A DNA stretch of 6,013 nt. It comes from Acinetobacter sp. GTDB taxonomy: Bacteria; Pseudomonadota; Gammaproteobacteria; Pseudomonadales; Moraxellaceae. Position numbers and translations under genes: made by a program. The DNA lies in contig JASLJB010000289.1 of NCBI GenBank assembly GCA_030152605.1, positions 1-6,013 of the forward strand. Reading direction: 5' to 3'. A model generated the notes under the pieces. It was not told the origin of the DNA, did not search any database, and saw only the letters and a program-made list of their open reading frames with translations. Below, in pieces: positions 5,603 to 6,013 of the stretch. Numbering within the stretch: position 1 is the stretch's first letter; each line of letters starts with the position of its first letter.

Positions 5603-6013
5603 ATGCCGAAAAGTAATGCTTTAGGAGCTTGGGCAGAGCAACGCGCTCTGAGGTTGCTTACTGCGCAAGGCTTTGAGATCGTGGCACATAATTATCATAG
5701 TCGCTATGGTGAAATCGATTTAATCGCAGCACAGGATCAGCTACTGGTTTTTGTTGAAGTGAAAGCACGATCTAGCACTGAGTGGGGGAATGCCTATGAT
5801 ATGGTCACGCGAGCAAAGCAGCATAGAATCATCAAAACCGCATTGTGTTTTATCATGCACAAGCCCGAATTCGAGCAAAAATTCTTGCGATTTGACGTGA
5901 TTGGTTTTGATTTTTATTATAAATTTGCAAAAAACGTACAGTATGACTTCGGCAAATATACGTATGATCTGCAGTGGATTGAAAACGCATTTACTTTGGA
6001 TACGGACTTGATT
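5603..6013 (+). CDS. yraN: YraN family (UPF0102) nuclease-fold protein, 3' end outside window
   Basis: Open from ATG 5603 to the window edge (137 codons without a stop). Family members are usually about 120-135 residues, so probably only a few codons are missing. The fold resembles restriction-endonuclease/Holliday-resolvase proteins. Visible conserved elements: GAWAEQRAL (8-16), NYHSRYGEIDLIA (30-42; E37 and D39) and LLVFVEVKARSS (47-58; E52, K54), which together form the GEID...EVK signature of a PD-(D/E)XK-like site. RAKQHRI follows, then a C-terminal RFDVIGFD and an aromatic-rich stretch ending LQWIENAF. The biochemical role of YraN is not firmly established in most bacteria. A short AGGTG site precedes the ATG by 4 bases. 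The gene is 23 bases downstream of lpoA and on the same strand, a conserved pairing. Confidence 0.95.
   Translation, partial: MPKSNALGAWAEQRALRLLTAQGFEIVAHNYHSRYGEIDLIAAQDQLLVFVEVKARSSTEWGNAYDMVTRAKQHRIIKTALCFIMHKPEFEQKFLRFDVIGFDFYYKFAKNVQYDFGKYTYDLQWIENAFTLDTDLI

Noticed and set aside
1..6013. A novel defence, mobile or biosynthetic system
   Set aside because: All genes but one belong to well-known housekeeping families in conserved order, and no transposase, integrase, toxin-antitoxin pair, array or terminal repeats were found.

Overview
The window is an ordinary gammaproteobacterial chromosomal segment with seven genes. By eye the G+C is in the low-to-mid 40s percent. The protein sequences and the gene order fit Moraxellaceae, most likely Acinetobacter; this is recognition from memory, not a database result. 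There are no rRNA or tRNA genes, insertion sequences, integrases, CRISPR arrays or phage genes, and no sign of an undescribed multi-gene system. The interesting material is smaller: a SutA-like acidic protein with a structured leader, a minimal LpoA-type protein, and several regulatory sites.

Region 1 (1-3218, + strand) is a ubiquinone block in the E. coli order pepP-ubiH-ubiI. The window opens inside the C-terminal catalytic half of Xaa-Pro aminopeptidase P. A 144-base gap follows, carrying a plausible sigma70 promoter (TTGAGT, 17 bases, TATAAA). Then come two paralogous FAD monooxygenases, ubiH and a UbiI/VisC-type gene. They overlap by ATGA and are probably translationally coupled. They hydroxylate the ubiquinone ring at different positions.

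Region 2 (3219-3728) has an AT-rich intergenic stretch with two adjacent hairpins. It leads into an 82-aa, very acidic protein (3388-3636) whose C-terminal half resembles the RNA-polymerase-binding regulator SutA of Pseudomonas. A hairpin with T runs on both sides serves as a shared terminator between this gene and the convergent rsmI.

Region 3 (3729-6013) is the conserved rsmI <- -> lpoA-yraN arrangement, also known from E. coli. rsmI encodes the 16S rRNA C1402 2'-O-methyltransferase. Only 30 bases separate its start from the divergent lpoA start, so the promoters must overlap the neighbouring coding sequences. A good candidate for lpoA lies inside rsmI. The LpoA protein is only 315 aa: it has the LppC-type periplasmic-binding-like domain but no TPR domain and no visible lipobox. 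yraN follows after 23 bases and runs off the right edge, probably within a few codons of its end.

In function the window joins respiratory quinone synthesis, a probable transcription modulator, ribosome modification and control of peptidoglycan synthesis. These are housekeeping functions, not an accessory island.
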